From Acidobacteriota bacterium (lineage in GTDB: Bacteria; Acidobacteriota; Blastocatellia; Pyrinomonadales; Pyrinomonadaceae): a stretch of 16,723 nt of DNA. Location of the stretch: the NCBI GenBank assembly GCA_024640445.1, contig JAHEEZ010000058.1, positions 1 to 16,723 of the forward strand. Direction: 5' to 3'. The first letter of the stretch is position 1. Each line of letters starts with the position of its first letter. Positions 15,221 through 16,723 of this stretch are shown in pieces. Under the pieces are notes generated by a model. It had not been told where the DNA came from. It did not search any database and was given only the letters and a program-made list of their open reading frames with translations. The position numbers and the translations under genes are program-made.

Positions 15221-15528
15221 CGGCGGAAGTTGAACGGCCTCAGGAATTAAAATTTGTTGAATGATTTCACTCATTGAATTCTGATCTCACTAAAGCTGAG
15301 GAAAGCCGATCAGAAAAAAATAAAAAAACTTCAACTATCTTTGAATTTGACCTCAGATCGCTCCAAAAACACGAAAATCGCAGCGCATTTCTTGCCGAAA
15401 CTGAGACTAATTGTTACAAACTTTGAAAGGATACTCACAGAGATGTGTCAGGCGATCATGTTTCCATACAGAGTGTGGGTGCCAGGAACTAATCGATTGA
15501 TCTGTCCTTAGCCAGGGAACAAGTGGTA
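15221..15528. other. Intergenic A/T-rich region with inverted repeats
   Basis: A 308-bp gap without a convincing gene, visibly richer in A/T than its neighbours. TTCTGATC (15279-15286) is the exact inverse of GATCAGAA (15308-15315), followed by an A-run with a single T (to about 15329). AATGA/TCATT (15260-15264, 15271-15275) is a second short inverted repeat. Beside the DnaA-like boxes this could be a DNA-unwinding element, or simply the promoter region of the zinc-ribbon operon; no good -35/-10 pair was found. A 22-codon frame occupies 15443-15511. Confidence 0.4.
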
Positions 15529-15855
15529 ATGGCGAAGAACCGGAAACAAGACACGGGCAGAGATCCCAGCAAGAAGGAACTTCAGGAAGCCGAGCGGATC
15601 CAGCAGCTTCATCCCCATTTGCAGAAAGACCACCCGTCCGCGGTTAAATCGGATATTTCGAAGCTGGACCATATAAACACATACGGGTCACTTCCCGATT
15701 ACTATATAGACCGTCCGTTCACTTGCAGAAATTGCGGGAAACGGGAGATCTGGCGGGCACGGGACCAGAAATGGTATTACGAAGAAGCTAAGGGCCATAC
15801 GGACGCCTTTGCGCTGGAATGCCACGACTGTCGTATAGAGAAGAAAACCAAGTAA
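15529..15855 (+). CDS. Small zinc-ribbon protein
   Basis: 108 aa, soluble and strongly charged. The C-terminal half has two CxxC pairs, Cys66/Cys69 (CRNCG) and Cys98/Cys101 (CHDC), 28 residues apart, enclosing EIWRARDQKWYYEEAKG. This matches the 'probable zinc-ribbon' family (zf-trcl type), whose members are small and of unknown function; zinc binding is inferred. The N-terminal ~45 residues are Lys/Glu/Gln-rich and probably flexible or helical. The ATG at 15529 has AGGGA 10 nt upstream; the frame also contains a GTG two codons earlier with poor spacing. It is followed after 12 bp by the acetyltransferase gene, suggesting co-transcription. Confidence 0.88.
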   Translation: MAKNRKQDTGRDPSKKELQEAERIQQLHPHLQKDHPSAVKSDISKLDHINTYGSLPDYYIDRPFTCRNCGKREIWRARDQKWYYEEAKGHTDAFALECHDCRIEKKTK

Positions 15856-15860
15856 GGTGA
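15854..15860 (+). promoter_or_regulatory. Ribosome binding site supporting a GTG start
   Basis: AAGGTGA ends 7 nt before GTG at 15868, right after the zinc-ribbon stop. A TTG at 15862 is only 1 nt from this site and so is too close. An ATG at 15904 starts exactly at the conserved domain but has no comparable site. Confidence 0.55.
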
Positions 15861-15867
15861 ATTGAAA

Positions 15868-16455
15868 GTGAGCAAGGCCCTCGAATTCGATAAGAATGAA
15901 GAAATGCCGCGTTTGGAAGGCGAGCGGCTTGTGCTCCGTGAAATGCGGGAACCGGATGCAGAATCCGTCTTCAAGATCTTCGGTGATCCGGACGTGATCC
16001 TTTACTGGAGTTCGCCCGCGCAGAAACTTGTTTCAGAGGCAAGAGAACTTATCCTTGATGCCCGGAAGCAATTCGAATCTCGGAAGCTTATCGAGTGGGG
16101 AGTCGCGCTTCGCGACACTGACGAAGTGATCGGGACCTGCACCCTTCTTAACATCGATCTTCGCCACAGGCGCGCTGAGATCGGATACGCTTTGGCGCGC
16201 GAACATTGGAGAAAGGGATATGCGACCGAGGCGCTCGACCTCGCGCTCGCATTTGCCTTCGGCCCGATGGACCTTCACAGGCTTGAGGCGGACGTACATC
16301 CTGAAAACATAGGTTCCTTTCGTCTCCTCGAGAAACAGGGCTTCAAGCGCGAGGGGTATCTGCGCGAGCGCTGGCATCACCTCGGGAGGATCGAGGACGG
16401 GGTCTTTCTGGGTTTGCTGAGACCGGAATGGCTGGAGCTCAAACAGTCTGCATGA
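15868..16455 (+). CDS. GNAT family N-acetyltransferase, RimJ/RimL type
   Basis: 195 aa from a GTG start. It transfers an acetyl group from acetyl-CoA to an amine; the RimJ/RimL/SpeG branch acts on protein N-termini, ribosomal proteins, polyamines or small molecules, and the substrate here is unknown. The domain opens with the typical L.GERLVLRE...DAESVF and continues with the strand WGVALRDTDEVIGTCTL. Acetyl-CoA motif A is RRAEIGYALAREHWRKGYATEAL, with the R-x-x-x-K-G-x-A pyrophosphate-binding loop. Motif B is HRLEADVHPENIGSFRLLEKQGFKREG. The complete fold is present. Its TGA overlaps the ATG of the SET gene (ATGA), indicating tight translational coupling. Confidence 0.92.
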   Translation: MSKALEFDKNEEMPRLEGERLVLREMREPDAESVFKIFGDPDVILYWSSPAQKLVSEARELILDARKQFESRKLIEWGVALRDTDEVIGTCTLLNIDLRHRRAEIGYALAREHWRKGYATEALDLALAFAFGPMDLHRLEADVHPENIGSFRLLEKQGFKREGYLRERWHHLGRIEDGVFLGLLRPEWLELKQSA

Positions 16456-16723
16456 GAAAGCACTCTTACATTTCACCGAAAGCCGAAGTTCGCGAGAGCC
16501 ATATCCACGGAAAGGGTCTCTTCGCAAGAGATGCGTTCGCGAAAGACGAGATCGTCTGTGCGAAAGGCGGTTGCGTCTTCGACCGGGCGACGCTGGAAGC
16601 TATGCCGGACTGGTATCGGGCGGCAGAGATCCAGATCGGTGACGATCTGTTCATTGGCCCTTTGTCGGAGGAAGAGCGCGAGGGTTCGATGATCTTCAGC
16701 AATCATTCCTGCGATCCGAACAC
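16452..16723 (+). CDS. SET-domain protein, likely lysine methyltransferase (3'-partial)
   Basis: The first 90 residues of a bacterial SET-domain protein; the frame is still open at the window end. Visible signatures are HGKGLFARDAFAKDEIV (19-35), the classic opening strand of SET domains that contributes to S-adenosylmethionine binding, and SNHSCDPN (83-90), the NHSCxPN motif that forms the SET pseudoknot and cofactor site. A GDDLFIGPL strand lies between. The catalytic Tyr region would be beyond the window. Bacterial SET proteins methylate lysines of various proteins; the target is unknown. The start overlaps the acetyltransferase stop by ATGA, so two protein-modifying enzymes are probably made together. 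Confidence 0.88.
   Translation, partial: MRKHSYISPKAEVRESHIHGKGLFARDAFAKDEIVCAKGGCVFDRATLEAMPDWYRAAEIQIGDDLFIGPLSEEEREGSMIFSNHSCDPN

Noticed and set aside
1..16723. CRISPR arrays, insertion sequences, tRNA or rRNA genes
   Set aside because: No regularly spaced repeats, transposase-like proteins, terminal inverted repeats with target duplications, or tRNA/rRNA landmarks were seen.

Overview
The window looks like chromosomal DNA of a free-living Gram-negative-type bacterium of moderately high GC. The gene content (a lipoprotein peptide-binding protein, a Dpp/Opp operon, a PocR-GAF-GGDEF regulator, DUF4440 and bicupin proteins, a bacterial SET protein) would fit Acidobacteriota or a similar soil or sediment lineage. 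That placement is an inference without a marker gene. No IS element, phage gene, tRNA, rRNA or CRISPR array was seen.

Left part (1-7969, + strand): an oligopeptide/dipeptide ABC importer operon. Two homologous family-5 substrate-binding proteins lie in tandem; the first is cut by the window start and the second is a lipoprotein. They are followed by permeases OppB and OppC and ATPases OppD and OppF, and a clear intrinsic terminator at 7946-7969 closes the unit.

Middle part (8142-12554, + strand): a two-gene signalling module. The first protein joins a PocR-like sensor, GAF-type domains and an apparently active diguanylate cyclase (GGEEF with an RxxD I-site). The second has an unusual architecture: a STAND/AAA-like NTPase domain whose Walker A lysine is missing, then a restriction-endonuclease-like fold, then an RsbW-type HATPase. 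A terminator between convergent genes ends this block.

Then two minus-strand genes: a secreted protein with two SnoaL/DUF4440 domains, with its own sigma-70-like promoter, and a bicupin protein.

The most unusual stretch is 14597-15528, which has no convincing protein gene. On the minus strand, a promoter-like pair (15095-15123) is followed by about 490 nt dense in perfect short hairpins, several with GNRA or UUCG loops, ending in a 12-bp terminator hairpin (14597-14624) just before the cupin gene. I could not assign it to RNase P, tmRNA or a known riboswitch, so it is a candidate large structured ncRNA or leader RNA. Next to it lie four DnaA-box-like nonamers in 55 bp (15166-15220) and an A/T-rich, inverted-repeat-containing stretch, resembling a replication origin or DnaA-regulated region.

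Right part (15529-16723, + strand): a small zinc-ribbon protein, a RimJ/RimL-type acetyltransferase and, overlapping it by ATGA, a SET-domain protein truncated by the window end. They are likely co-transcribed.
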